A stretch of 64,000 bases of DNA from Erpobdella octoculata (taxonomy: Eukaryota; Annelida; Clitellata; Hirudinida; Erpobdellidae): NCBI GenBank assembly GCA_963978895.1, contig OZ022238.1:40988134-41052133 (forward strand), given 5' to 3'. Below, piece after piece: positions 34,457 through 47,722 of this stretch. The translations under genes were made by a program, and so were the position numbers. Below the pieces are notes generated by a model. The model saw only the letters and a program-made list of their open reading frames with translations. It ran no database searches and was not told where the DNA came from. Each line of letters opens with the position of its first letter. Within the stretch, counting starts at the first letter, position 1.

Positions 34457-35116
34457 AAATATACCTTTAGCAGTACAAAATGAAATAAGAGGATATTTCG
34501 ATACAGGTTCACTTTTCAAAAAAGCACAAGCACGAGCTGCTTTTAGTTTCAAGTTTTCAATTTTTTCAGACGTTTCTCCAGGTTTAAGTTTTCGGCCATT
34601 GAAAGCTAAATTAGTTAGTTCATGAGTCACCATAGTTGGTACCAGAAAGTTGAATATTCCCTTTTTCATTATTTCGACAAACTCTGCCAAATAATCTAGC
34701 AGAGCTTTTGTGTTGAGAACAACCGTTAAAGCGTATTTCTGTTGTGTATTTTGAATCAAGTTGTATGCGTAAACTGTTTTTAAGTTCACTGGTAAAGGCG
34801 AGTCTAATGTTTTTCTGACGTTTATTAAGTTTTGAGAAGTTCGGTTGCAAATCTGTACTGCCTCAACATTTTTGCTTTCATTTTCTGCGTTTTTTTTAAT
34901 GATGTGTTTTTTTCCATGTCTGTCATAGTAACATTTTACACCTGTCTGGTCAATAACATACTCTGACTTTTTGCAAGCAGATTTTAAATGATTTTCTTCG
35001 AAACAATGAGTTTCAGCTAAATTGAACTCTGTTTTACGTTGAAAAAAGCCAGTGTAAAAATATTCAGCAGGTCTGTGGATAAGTACGGGTTGAACGTACA
35101 CGATACAAGATGCCAT
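34428..35116 (-). pseudogene. PIN-domain gene fused to antisense LINE
   Basis: The first ~229 codons are PIN-gene sequence, open from the ATG at 35114-35116. At EQTND the frame runs into the antisense of the LINE fragment and continues to a stop at 34226, coincidentally giving 296 codons. The NDD and TGD motifs are gone and the DTN motif reads NTK (D135N and N137K), so the active site is destroyed. Confidence 0.85.
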
Positions 35117-35494
35117 GACAAGCTGAAAAGTGTTAACAGAAAACAGTGTATAGAAAGATACAAAGCACTTTCTTAGTCCAAATCGCTGAGGAGTGTATAC
35201 GCCTCTGAGTCAAAATATCAAATGACAAAAACGAAAAAGCTACTCCTATTTATACCCATACGACAATGGCTTCGCGAGAAGATGATTGGCTATACGGCAT
35301 TAGGTCCTATTTGATTGGATCTAGCAACTCAGTCCTTGCTACGATTGGTTGTTAAATTCTTTTATATAAACACTTTTATTTGTATGGTTGTTTAAATATA
35401 TAATTACAATTATTTATTTATTTATTGTGTTGTATATGAGTTTGTTGTTAACTTGCATTTTTCATCTATTATTTTCCTGCTTTTTCTCTCTTTT

Positions 35495-35648
35495 CTGACT
35501 TTTTGCAAGCAGATTTTAAATGATTTTCTTCGAAACAATGAGTTTCAGCTAAATTGAGCTCCGTTTTACGTTGAAAAAAGCCAGTGTAAAAATATTCATC
35601 AGGTCTGTGGATAAGTACGGGTTGAACGTACACGATACAAGATGCCAT
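35495..35648 (-). pseudogene. Deleted monomer, second copy of 541-bp form
   Basis: Same junction and same retained 51 codons as at 31690-31843. The two differ at several bases in the retained N-terminus and promoter (for example gatgccat here, gatgacat there), so the duplication is older or conversion has acted. Confidence 0.9.
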
Positions 35649-36198
35649 GACAAGCTGAAAAGTGTTAACAGAAAACAGTGTATAGAAAGATACAAAGCAC
35701 TTTCTTAGTCCAAATCGCTGAGGAGTGTATACGCCTCTGAGTCAAAATATCAAATGACAAAAACGAAAAAGTTACTCTTATTTATACCCATACGACAATG
35801 GCTTCGCGAGAAGATGATTGGCTATACGGCATTAGGTCCTATTTGATTGGATCTAGCAACTCAGTCCTTGCTACGATTGGTTGTTAAATTCTTTAATATA
35901 AACACTTTTATTTGTATGGTTGTTTAAATATATAATTACAATTGTTTATTTTTTTATTGTGTTGTATATGAGTTTGTTGTTAACTTGCATTGTTCATCTA
36001 TTATTTTCCTGCTTCTTCTCTCTTTTTCTCCCGCGCGCTCTTTCGCGCCCGGTTGTCTTCCGTTCCCGCTTAATTTTCATCACTTGTGTACGTTCGACTT
36101 CTTTATTTTCACTTTGAATTGACAATTGTCTAAGTTCAGAAATTGCAGGTGTTCACAAAAAAAGTTCTAATAGCATTAGCTATTTCTATTTCTTATTT

Positions 36199-37088
36199 TT
36201 ATACATTTAACGCTTTTAGAGAATTGAAAAACGTATTCCGTGTTTCAGAACAGACACCTTTCACCAATGCTTTTTGACGCATTTCTTTGTCACCTGTCAG
36301 CAGGACAAGATACATTGTATCGGTCTTATTGTTTTTGAGAACTTCGCAGCATTTCACGATCACGTCATCATTACAACTTGAACCCCGACCGGATTTGTCG
36401 TCATCATTAGTTTGTTCGGAAAACGATGAAAATATACCTTTAGCAGTACAAAATGAAATAAGAGGATATTTCGATACAGGTTCACTTTTCAATAAAGCAC
36501 AAGCACGAGCTGCTTTTAGTTTCAAGTTTTCAATTTTTTCAGACGTTTCTCCAGGTTTAAGTTTTCGGCCATTGCAAGCTAAATTAGTTAGTTCATGAGT
36601 CACCATAGTTGGTACCACAAATTTGAATATTCCCTTTTTCATTATTTCGACAAACTCTGCCAAATAATCTAGCAGAGCATTTGTGTCGAGAACAACCGTT
36701 AAAGCGTATTTCTGTTGTGTATTTTGAATCAAGTTGTATGCGTAAACTGTTTTTAAGTTCACTGGTATAGGCGAGTCTAATGTTTTTCTGACGTTTATTG
36801 GGTTTTGAGAAGTTCGGTTGCAAATCTGTACTGCCTTAACATTTTTGCTTTTATTTTCTGCGTTCTTTTTAATGATGTGTTTTTTCCATGTCTGTCATAG
36901 TAACATTTTACACCTGTCTGGTCAATAACATACTCTGACTTTTTCCAAGCAGATTTTAAATGATTTTCTTCGAAACAATGAGTTTCAGCTAACTTGAGCT
37001 CTGTTTTACGTTGAAAAAAGCCAGTGTAAAAATATTCAGCAGGTCTGTGGATAAGTACGGGTTGAACGTACACGATACAAGATGCCAT
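36199..37088 (-). pseudogene. PIN-domain gene copy, 1-bp deletion at codon ~69
   Basis: A run of seven T has become six near 36884 (gatgtgttttttcc), shifting the frame after RHGK. The C-terminal 187 codons are open. The deletion, together with W48 and K32, is shared with 37639-38528 and 40520-41409. Confidence 0.88.
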
Positions 37089-37638
37089 GACAAGCTAAAA
37101 AGTGTTAACAGAAAACAGTGTATAGAAAGATACAAAGCACTTTCTTAGTCCAAATCGCTGAGGAGTGTATACGCCTCTGAGTCAAAATATCAAATGACAA
37201 AAACGAAAAAGTTACTCCTATTTATACCCATACGACAATGGCTTCGCGAGATGATGATTGGCTATACGGCATTAGGTCCTATTTGATTGGATCTAGCAAC
37301 TCAGTCCTTGCTACGATTGGTTGTTAAATTCTTTTATATAAACACTTTTATTTGTATGGTTGTTTAAATATATAATTACAATTATTTATTTATTTATTGG
37401 GTTGTATATGAGTTTGTTGTTAACTTGCATTGTTCATCTATTATTTTCCTGCTTCTTCTCTCTTTTTCTCCCGCGCGCTCTTTCGCGCCCGGTTGTCTTC
37501 TGTTCCCGCTTAGTTTTCATCACTTGTGTACGTTCGACTTCTTTATTTTCACTTTGAATTGACAATTGTCTAAGTTCAGAAATCGCAGGTGTTCTCAAAA
37601 AAAGTTCTAATAGCATTAGCTATTTCTATTTCTTATTT

Positions 37639-38528
37639 TTATACATTTAACGCTTTTAGAGAATTGAAAAACGTATTCGGTGTTTCAGAACAGACACCTT
37701 TCACCAATGCTTTTTAACGCATTTCTTTGTCACCTGTCAGCAGGACAAGATACATTGTATCGGTCTTATTGTTTTTGAGAACTTCGCAGCATTTCACGAT
37801 CACGTCATCATTACAACTTGAACCCCGACCGGATTTGTCGTCATCATTAGTTTGTTCGGAAAACGATGAAAATATACCTTTAGCAGTACAAAATGAAATA
37901 AGAGGATATTTCGATACAGGTTCACTTTTCAAAAATGCACAAGCACGAGCTGCTTTTAGTTTCAAGTTTTCAATTTTTTCAGACGTTTCTCCAGGTTTAA
38001 GTTTTCGGCCATTGCAAGCTAAATTAGTTAGTTCATGAGTCACCATAGTTGGTACCACAAATTTGAATATTCCCTTTTTCATTATTTCGACAAACTCTGC
38101 CAAATAATCTAGCAGAGCATTTGTGTCGAGAACAACCGTTAAAGCGTATTTCTGTTGTGTATTTTGAATCAAGTTGTATGCGTAAACTGTTTTTAAGTTC
38201 ACTGGTATAGGCGAGTCTAATGTTTTTCTGACGTTTATTGGGTTTTGAGAAGTTCGGTTGCAAATCTGTACTGCCTTAACATTTTTGCTTTTATTTTCTG
38301 CGTTCTTTTTAATGATGTGTTTTTTCCATGTCTGTCATAGTAACATTTTACACCTGTCTGGTCAATAACATACTCTGACTTTTTCCAAGCAGATTTTAAA
38401 TGATTTTCTTCGAAACAATGAGTTTCAGCTAACTTGAGCTCTGTTTTACGTTGAAAAAAGCCAGTGTAAAAATATTCAGCAGGTCTGTGGATAAGTACGG
38501 GTTGAACGTACACGATACAAGATGCCAT
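37639..38528 (-). pseudogene. PIN-domain gene copy, dimer A first
   Basis: Frameshifted at codon ~69 by the six-T deletion, and stopped at codon 272 (CAA to TAA after KEMR). The PIN core between is open. Both lesions are repeated in the A copy of the next dimer. Confidence 0.88.
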
Positions 38529-39078
38529 GACAAGCTAAAAAGTGTTAACAGAAAACAGTGTATAGAAAGATACAAAGCACTTTCTTAGTCCAAATCGCTG
38601 AGGAGTGTATACGCCTCTGAGTCAAAATATCAAATGACAAAAACCAAAAAGTTACTCCTATTTATACCCATACCACAATGGCTTCGCGAGAAGATGATTG
38701 GCTATACGGCATTAGGTCCTATTTGATTGGATCTAGCAACTCAGTCCTTGCTACGATTGGTTGTTAAATTCTTTTATATAAACACTTTTATTTGTATGGT
38801 TGTTTAAATATATAATTACAATTATTTATTTATTTATTGGGTTGTATATGAGTTTGTTGTTAACTTGCATTGTTCATCTATTATTTTCCTGCTTCTTCTC
38901 TCTTTTTCTCCCGCGCGCTCTTTCGCGCCCGGTTGTCTTCTGTTCCCGCTTAGTTTTCATCACTTGTGTACGTTCGACTTCTTTATTTTCACTTTGAATT
39001 GACAATTGTCTAAGTTCAGAAATCGCAGGTGTTTACAAAAAGAGTTCTAATAGCATTAGCTATTTCTATTTCTTATTT

Positions 39079-39969
39079 TTATACATTTAACGCTTTTAGA
39101 GAATTGAAAAACGTATTCGGTGTTTCAGAACAGACACCTTTCACCAATGCTTTTTAACGCATTTCTTTGTCACCTGTCAGCAGGACAAGATACATTGTAT
39201 CGGTCTTATTGTTTTTGAGAACTTCGCAGCATTTCACGATCACGTCATCATTACAACTTGAACCCCGACCGGATTTGTCGTCATCATTAGTTTGTTCGGA
39301 AAACGATGAAAATATACCTTTAGCAGTACAAAATGAAATAAGAGGATATTTCGATACAGGTTCACTTTTCAAAAAAGCACAAGCACGAGCTGCTTTTAGT
39401 TTCAAGTTTTCAATTTTTTCAGACGTTTCTCCAGGTTTAAGTTTTTGGCCATTGCCAGCTAAATTAGTTAGTTCATGAGTCACCATAGTTGGTACCACAA
39501 ATTTGAATATTCCCTTTTTCATTATTTCGACACACTCTGCCAAATAATCTAGCAGAGCATTTGTGTCGAGAACAACCGTTAAAGCGTATTTCTGTTTTGT
39601 ATTTTGAATCAAGTTGTATGCGTAAACTGTTTTTAAGTTCACTGGTATAGGCGAGTCTAATGTTTTTCTGACGTTAATTGGGTTTTGAGAAGTTCGGTTG
39701 CAAATCTGTACTGCCTAAACATTTTTGCTTTCATTTTCTGCGTTCTTTTTAATGATGTGTTTTTTTCCATGTCTGTCATAGTAACATTTTACACCTGTCT
39801 GGTCAATAACATACTCTGACTTTTTGCAAGCAGATTTTAAATGACTTTCTTCGAAACAATGAGTTTCAGCTAAATTGAGCTCTGTTTTACGTTGAAAAAA
39901 GCCAGTGTAAAAATATTCAGCAGGTCTGTGGATAAGTACGGGTTGAACGTACACGATACAAGATGCCAT
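39079..39969 (-). pseudogene. PIN-domain gene copy, dimer B first
   Basis: Stops at codon 85 (GAG to TAG) and codon 272, with F146C, C172G and R175Q substitutions. The stop at 272 is shared with the A monomer, showing exchange between neighbours before the dimer was duplicated. Confidence 0.88.
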
Positions 39970-40519
39970 GACAAGCTAAAAAGTGTAAACAGAAAACAGT
40001 GTATAGAAAGATACAGAGCACTTTCTTAGTCCAAATCGCTGAGGAGTGTATACGCCTCTGAGTCAAAATATCAAATGACAAAAACGAAAAAGTTACTCCT
40101 ATTTATACCCATACGACAATGGCTTCGCGAGAAGATGATTGGCTATACGGCATTAGGTCCTATTTGATTGGATCTAGCAACTCAGTCCTTGCTACGATTG
40201 GTTGTTAAATTCTTTTATATAAACACTTTTATTTGTATGGTTGTTTAAATATATAATTACAATTATTTATTTATTTATTGGGTTGTATATGAGTTTGTTG
40301 TTAACTTGCATTGTTCATCTATTATTTTCCTGCTTCTTCTCTCTTTTTCTCCCGCGCGCTCTTTCGCGCCCGGTTGTCTTCTGTTCCCGCTTAGTTTTCA
40401 TCACTTGTGTACGTTCGACTTCTTTATTTTCACTTTGAATTGACAATTGTCTAAGTTCAGAAATCGCAGGTGTTCTCAAAAAAAGTTCTAATAGCATTAG
40501 CTATTTCTATTTCTTATTT

Positions 40520-41409
40520 TTATACATTTAACGCTTTTAGAGAATTGAAAAACGTATTCGGTGTTTCAGAACAGACACCTTTCACCAATGCTTTTTAACG
40601 CATTTCTTTGTCACCTGTCAGCAGGACAAGATACATTGTATCGGTCTTATTGTTTTTGAGAACTTCGCAGCATTTCACGATCACGTCATCATTACAACTT
40701 GAACCCCGACCGGATTTGTCGTCATCATTAGTTTGTTCGGAAAACGATGAAAATATACCTTTAGCAGTACAAAATGAAATAAGAGGATATTTCGATACAG
40801 GTTCACTTTTCAAAAATGCACAAGCACGAGCTGCTTTTAGTTTCAAGTTTTCAATTTTTTCAGACGTTTCTCCAGGTTTAAGTTTTCGGCCATTGCAAGC
40901 TAAATTAGTTAGTTCATGAGTCACCATAGTTGGTACCACAAATTTGAATATTCCCTTTTTCATTATTTCGACAAACTCTGCCAAATAATCTAGCAGAGCA
41001 TTTGTGTCGAGAACAACCGTTAAAGCGTATTTCTGTTGTGTATTTTGAATCAAGTTGTATGCGTAAACTGTTTTTAAGTTCACTGGTATAGGCGAGTCTA
41101 ATGTTTTTCTGACGTTTATTGGGTTTTGAGAAGTTCGGTTGCAAATCTGTACTGCCTTAACATTTTTGCTTTTATTTTCTGCGTTCTTTTTAATGATGTG
41201 TTTTTTCCATGTCTGTCATAGTAACATTTTACACCTGTCTGGTCAATAACATACTCTGACTTTTTCCAAGCAGATTTTAAATGATTTTCTTCGAAACAAT
41301 GAGTTTCAGCTAACTTGAGCTCTGTTTTACGTTGAAAAAAGCCAGTGTAAAAATATTCAGCAGGTCTGTGGATAAGTACGGGTTGAACGTACACGATACA
41401 AGATGCCAT
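40520..41409 (-). pseudogene. PIN-domain gene copy, dimer A second
   Basis: Same frameshift at codon ~69 and stop at codon 272 as 37639-38528. I see no difference in the predicted peptides. Confidence 0.88.
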
Positions 41410-41959
41410 GACAAGCTAAAAAGTGTTAACAGAAAACAGTGTATAGAAAGATACAAAGCACTTTCTTAGTCCAAATCGCTGAGGAGTGTATACGCCTCTG
41501 AGTCAAAATATCAAATGACAAAAACCAAAAAGTTACTCCTATTTATACCCATACCACAATGGCTTCGCGAGAAGATGATTGGCTATACGGCATTAGGTCC
41601 TATTTGATTGGATCTAGCAACTCAGTCCTTGCTACGATTGGTTGTTAAATTCTTTTATATAAACACTTTTATTTGTATGGTTGTTTAAATATATAATTAC
41701 AATTATTTATTTATTTATTGGGTTGTATATGAGTTTGTTGTTAACTTGCATTGTTCATCTATTATTTTCCTGCTTCTTCTCTCTTTTTCTCCCGCGCGCT
41801 CTTTCGCGCCCGGTTGTCTTCTGTTCCCGCTTAGTTTTCATCACTTGTGTACGTTCGACTTCTTTATTTTCACTTTGAATTGACAATTGTCTAAGTTCAG
41901 AAATCGCAGGTGTTTACAAAAAGAGTTCTAATAGCATTAGCTATTTCTATTTCTTATTT

Positions 41960-42850
41960 TTATACATTTAACGCTTTTAGAGAATTGAAAAACGTATTCG
42001 GTGTTTCAGAACAGACACCTTTCACCAATGCTTTTTAACGCATTTCTTTGTCACCTGTCAGCAGGACAAGATACATTGTATCGGTCTTATTGTTTTTGAG
42101 AACTTCGCAGCATTTCACGATCACGTCATCATTACAACTTGAACCCCGACCGGATTTGTCGTCATCATTAGTTTGTTCGGAAAACGATGAAAATATACCT
42201 TTAGCAGTACAAAATGAAATAAGAGGATATTTCGATACAGGTTCACTTTTCAAAAAAGCACAAGCACGAGCTGCTTTTAGTTTCAAGTTTTCAATTTTTT
42301 CAGACGTTTCTCCAGGTTTAAGTTTTTGGCCATTGCCAGCTAAATTAGTTAGTTCATGAGTCACCATAGTTGGTACCACAAATTTGAATATTCCCTTTTT
42401 CATTATTTCGACACACTCTGCCAAATAATCTAGCAGAGCATTTGTGTCGAGAACAACCGTTAAAGCGTATTTCTGTTTTGTATTTTGAATCAAGTTGTAT
42501 GCGTAAACTGTTTTTAAGTTCACTGGTATAGGCGAGTCTAATGTTTTTCTGACGTTAATTGGGTTTTGAGAAGTTCGGTTGCAAATCTGTACTGCCTAAA
42601 CATTTTTGCTTTCATTTTCTGCGTTCTTTTTAATGATGTGTTTTTTTCCATGTCTGTCATAGTAACATTTTACACCTGTCTGGTCAATAACATACTCTGA
42701 CTTTTTGCAAGCAGATTTTAAATGACTTTCTTCGAAACAATGAGTTTCAGCTAAATTGAGCTCTGTTTTACGTTGAAAAAAGCCAGTGTAAAAATATTCA
42801 GCAGGTCTGTGGATAAGTACGGGTTGAACGTACACGATACAAGATGCCAT
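41960..42850 (-). pseudogene. PIN-domain gene copy, dimer B second
   Basis: Same stops at codons 85 and 272 and the same substitutions as 39079-39969. Its right neighbour, at 43401, is an intact copy. Confidence 0.88.
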
Positions 42851-43400
42851 GACAAGCTAAAAAGTGTAAACAGAAAACAGTGTATAGAAAGATACAGAGC
42901 ACTTTCTTAGTCCAAATCGCTGAGGAGTGTATACGCCTCTGAGTCAAAATATCAAATGACAAAAACGAAAAAGTTACTCCTATTTATACCCATACGACAA
43001 TGGCTTCGCGAGAAGATGATTGGCTATACGGCATTAGGTCCTATTTGATTGGATCTAGCAACTCAGTCCTTGCTACGATTGGTTGTTAAATTCTTTTATA
43101 TAAACACTTTTATATGTATGGTTGTTTAAGTATATAATTACAATTATTTATTTATTTATTGTGTTGTATATGAGTTTGTTGTTAACTTGCATTGTTCATC
43201 TTTTAGTTTCCTGCTTCTTCTCTCTTTTTCTCCCGCGCGCTCTTTCGCGCCCGATTGTCTTCCGTTCCCGCTTAGTTTTCATCACTTGTGTACGTTCGAC
43301 TTCTTTATTTTCACTTTGAATTGACCAGTGTCTAAGTTCAGAAATTGCAGGTGTTCACAAAAAAAGTTCTAATAGCATTAGCTATTTCTATTTCTTATTT

Positions 43401-44291
43401 TTATACATTTAACGCTTTTAGAGACTTGAAAAACGTATTCGGTGTTTCAGAACAGACACCTTTCACCAATGCTTTTTGACGCATTTCTTTGTCACCTGTC
43501 AGCAGGACAAGATACATTGTATCGGTCTTACTGTTTTTGAGAACTTCGCAGCATTTCACGATCACGTCATCATTACAACTTGAACCCCGACCGGATTTGT
43601 CGTCATCATTAGTTTGTTCAGAAAACGATGAAAATATACCTTTAGCAGTACAAAATGAAATAAGAGGATATTTCGATACAGGTTCACTTTTCAAAAAAGC
43701 ACAAGCACGAGCTGCTTTTAGTTTCAAGTTTTCAATTTTTTCAGACGTTTCTCCAGGTTTAAGTTTTCGGCCATTGCAAGCTAAATTAGTTAGTTCATGA
43801 GTCACCATAGTTGGTACCACAAATTTGAATATTCCCTTTTTCATTATTTCGACAAACTCTGCCAAATAATCTAGCAGAGCATTTGTGTCGAGAACAACCG
43901 TTAAAGCGTATTTCTGTTGTGTATTTTGAATCAAGTTGTATGCGTAAACTGTTTTTAAGTTCACTGGTATAGGCGAGTCTAATGTTTTTCTGACGTTTAT
44001 TAAGTTTTGAGAAACTCGGTTGCAAATCTGTACTGCCTCAACATTTTTGCTTTCATTTTCTGCGTTCTTTTTAATGATGTGTTTTTTTCCATGTCTGTCA
44101 TAGTAACATTTTACACATGTCTGGTCAATAACATACTCTGACTTTTTGCAAGCAGATTTTAAATGATTTTCTTCGAAACAATGAGTTTCAGCTAAATTGA
44201 GCTCTGTTTTACGTTGAAAAAAGCCAGTGTAAAAATATTCAGCAGGTCTTTGGATAAGTACGGGTTGAACGTACACGATACAAGATGCCAT
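43401..44291 (-). CDS. PIN-domain endonuclease-like protein, intact copy
   Basis: Open 296-residue copy with common A138 and S224. Private changes are Q14 for H, C59 for G, V92 for T, L97 for P, S254 for N and K289 for N; the acidic active-site residues are unchanged. TATA is at 44421-44428, one base closer than usual because of a single-base loss in the leader (agtcaaatcgc). It stands alone between decayed copies, unlike the intact block at 14.6-19.8 kb. Confidence 0.83.
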   Translation of the reverse strand: MASCIVYVQPVLIQRPAEYFYTGFFQRKTELNLAETHCFEENHLKSACKKSEYVIDQTCVKCYYDRHGKKHIIKKNAENESKNVEAVQICNRVSQNLINVRKTLDSPIPVNLKTVYAYNLIQNTQQKYALTVVLDTNALLDYLAEFVEIMKKGIFKFVVPTMVTHELTNLACNGRKLKPGETSEKIENLKLKAARACAFLKSEPVSKYPLISFCTAKGIFSSFSEQTNDDDKSGRGSSCNDDVIVKCCEVLKNSKTDTMYLVLLTGDKEMRQKALVKGVCSETPNTFFKSLKALNV

Positions 44292-44840
44292 GACAAACTA
44301 AAAAGTGTTAACAGAAAACAGTGTATAGAAAGATACAGAGCACTTTCTTAGTCAAATCGCTGAGGAGTGTATACGCCTCTGAGTCAAAATATCAAATGAC
44401 AAAAACGAAAAAGTTACTCCTATTTATACCCATACGAATATGGCTTCGCGAGAAGATGATTGGCTATACGGCATTAGGTCCTATTTGGTTGGATCTAGCA
44501 ACTCAGTCCTTGCTACGATTGGTTGTTAAATTCTTTTATATAAACACTTTTATTTGTATGGTTGTTTAAATATATAATTACAATTATTTATTTATTTATT
44601 GTGTTGTATATGAGTTTGTTGTTAACTTGCATTGTTCATCTATTATTTTCCTGCTTCTTCTCTCTTTTTCTCCCGCGCGCTCTTTCGCGCCCGGTTGTCT
44701 TCCGTTCCCGCTTAGTTTTCATCACTTGTGTACGTTCGACTTCTTTATTTTCACTTTGAATTGACAATTGTCTAAGTTCAGAAATCGCAGGTGTTCACAA
44801 AAAAAGTTCTAATAGCATTAGCTATTTCTATTTCTTATTT

Positions 44841-45731
44841 TTATACATTTAACGCTTTTAGAGAATTGAAAAACGTATTCGGTGTTTCAGAACAGACACC
44901 TTTCACCAATGCTTTTTGACGCATTTCTTTGTCACCTGTCAGCAGGACAAGACACATTGTATCGGTCTTATTGTTTTTGAGAACTTCGCAGCATTTCACG
45001 ATCACGTCATCATTACAACTTGAACCCCGACCGGATTTGTCGTCATCATTAGTTTGTTCGGAAAACGATGAAAATATACCTTTAGCAGTACAAAATGAAA
45101 TAAGAGGATATTTCGATACAGGTTCACTTTTCAAAAAAGCACAAGCACAAGCTGCTTTTAGTTTCAAGTTTTTAATTTTTTCAGACGTTTCTCCAGGTTT
45201 AAGTTTTCAGCCATTGCAAGCTAAATTAGTTAGTTCATGAGTCACCATAGTTGGTAACACAAATTTGAATATTCCCTTTTTCATTATTTCGACAAACTCT
45301 GCCAAATAATCTAGCAGAGCATTTGTGTCGAGAACAACCGTTAAAGCGTATTTCTGTTGTGTATTTTGAATCAAGTTGTATGCGTAAACTGTTTTTAAGT
45401 TAACTGGTATAGGCGAGTCTAATGTTTTTCTGACGTTTATTAAGTTTTGAGAAGTTCGGTTGCAAATCTGTACTGCCTCAACATTTTTGCTTTCATTTTC
45501 TGCGTTCTTTTTAATGATGTGTTTTTTTCCATGTCTGTCATAGTAACATTTTACACCTGTCTGGTCAATAACATACTCTGACTTTTTGCAAGCAGATTTT
45601 AAATGATTTTCTTCGAAACAATGAGTTTCAGCTAAATTGAGCTCTGTTTTACGTTGAAAAAAGCCAGTGTAAAAATATTCAGCAGGTCTGTGGATAAGTA
45701 CGGGTTGAACGTACACGATACAAGATGCCAT
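44841..45731 (-). pseudogene. PIN-domain gene copy, stop at codon 175
   Basis: Same CGA-to-TGA stop as at 8691-9581, but with other changes around it (C195 for R, L160 region VLPTMV, L97). It may therefore be a recurrent CpG mutation rather than descent. The frame is otherwise complete at 891 bp. Confidence 0.9.
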
Positions 45732-46281
45732 GACAAGCTAAAAAGTGTTAACAGAAAACAGTGTATAGAAAGATACAGAGCACTTTCTTAGTCCAAATCG
45801 CTGAGGAGTGTATACGCCTCTGAGTCAAAATATCAAATGACAAAAACCAAAAAGTTACTCCTATTTATACCCATACCACAATGGCTTCGCGAGAAGATGA
45901 TTGGCTATACGGCATTAGGTCCTATTTGATTGGATCTAGCAACTCAGTCCTTGCTACGATTGGTTGTTAAATTCTTTTATAAAAACACTTTTATTTGTAT
46001 GGTTGTTTAAATATATAATTACAATTATTTATTTATTTATTGTGTTGTATATGAGTTTGTTGTTAACTTGCATTGTTCAACTATTATTTTCCTGCTTCTT
46101 CTCTCTTTTTTTCCCGCGCGCTCTTTCGCGCCCGGTTGTCTTCCGTTCCCGCTTAGTCTTCATCACTTGTGTACGTTCGACTTCTTTATTTTCACTTTGA
46201 ATTGACAATTGTCTAAGTTCAGAAATCGCAAGTGTTCACAAAAAAAGTTCTAATAGCATTAGCTATTTCTATTTCTTATTT

Positions 46282-47172
46282 TTATACGTTTAACGCTTTT
46301 AGAGAATTGAAAAACGTATTCGGTGATTCAGAACACACACCTTTCACCAATGCTTTTTGACGCATTTCTTTGTCACCTGTCAGCAGGACAAGATACATTG
46401 TATCGGTCTTATTGTTTTTGAGAACTTCGCAGCATTTCACGATCACGTCATCATTACAACTTGAACCCCGACCGGATTTGTCGTCATCATTAGTTTGTTC
46501 GGAAAACGATGAAAATATACCTTTAGCAGTACAAAATGAAATAAGAGGATATTTCGATACAGGTTCACTTTTCAAAAAAGCACAAGCACAAGCTGCTTTT
46601 AGTTTCAAGTTTTTAATTTTTTCAGACGTTTCTCCAGGTTTAAGTTTTCAGCCATTGCAAGCTAAATTAGTTAGTTCATGAGTCACCATAGTTGGTAACA
46701 CAAATTTGAATATTCCCTTTTTCATTATTTCGACAAACTCTGCCAAATAATCTAGCAGAGCATTTGTGTCGAGAACAACCGTTAAAGCGTATTTCTGTTG
46801 TGTATTTTGAATCAAGTTGTATGCGTAAACTGTTTTTAAGTTAACTGGTATAGGCGAGTCTAATGTTTTTCTGACGTTTATTAAGTTTTGAGAAGTTCGG
46901 TTGCAAATCTGTACTGCCTCAACATTTTTGCTTTCATTTTCTGCGTTCTTTTTAATGATGTGTTTTTTTCCATGTCTGTCATAGTAACATTTTACACCTG
47001 TCTGGTCAATAACATACTCTGACTTTTTGCAAGCAGATTTTAAATGATTTTCTTCGAAACAATGAGTTTCAGCTAAATTGAGCTCTGTTTTACGTTGAAA
47101 AAAGCCAGTGTAAAAATATTCAGCAGGTCTGTGGATAAGTACGGGTTGAACGTACACGATACAAGATGCCAT
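46282..47172 (-). pseudogene. PIN-domain gene copy, stop at codon 175
   Basis: Nearly identical to its left neighbour at 44841-45731 over the N-terminal half and spacer. Its C-terminal end differs (S283 in CSESPN, from ggtgattcagaacacac), a change shared with the next copy at 47723. The crossover between variants therefore lies inside the gene. Confidence 0.9.
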
Positions 47173-47722
47173 GACAAGCTAAAAAGTGTTAACAGAAAAC
47201 AGTGTATAGAAAGATACAGAGCACTTTCTTAGTCCAAATCGCTGAGGAGTGTATACGCCTCTGAGTCAAAATATCAAATGACAAAAACCAAAAAGTTACT
47301 CCTATTTATACCCATACCACAATGGCTTCGCGAGAAGATGATTGGCTATACGGCATTAGGTCCTATTTGATTGGATCTAGCAACTCAGTCCTTGCTACGA
47401 TTGGTTGTTAAATTCTTTTATAAAAACACTTTTATTTGTATGGTTGTTTAAATATATAATTACAATTATTTATTTATTTATTGTGTTGTATATGAGTTTG
47501 TTGTTAACTTGCATTGTTCAACTATTATTTTCCTGCTTCTTCTCTCTTTTTTTCCCGCGCGCTCTTTCGCGCCCGGTTGTCTTCCGTTCCCGCTTAGTCT
47601 TCATCACTTGTGTACGTTCGACTTCTTTATTTTCACTTTGAATTGACAATTGTCTAAGTTCAGAAATCGCAAGTGTTCACAAAAAAAGTTCTAATAGCAT
47701 TAGCTATTTCTATTTCTTATTT

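Larger units (their letters stand above)
37360..40240 (-). repeat. 2881-bp dimer, first copy
   Basis: Two unlike monomers (A at 37360, B at 38800) that are repeated in the same order at 40241-43121. A carries N in LFKNAQ on the antisense reading and the six-T deletion. B carries C146 for F, G172 and Q175 in place of C and R, and a stop at codon 85. Confidence 0.9.
40241..43121 (-). repeat. 2881-bp dimer, second copy
   Basis: Repeats the monomer pair at 37360-40240 with the same lesions and spacings (1440 + 1441 bp). By eye the two dimers are nearly identical over their whole length, including spacer variants such as tattgggttg and tctgttcccgc. Confidence 0.9.
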
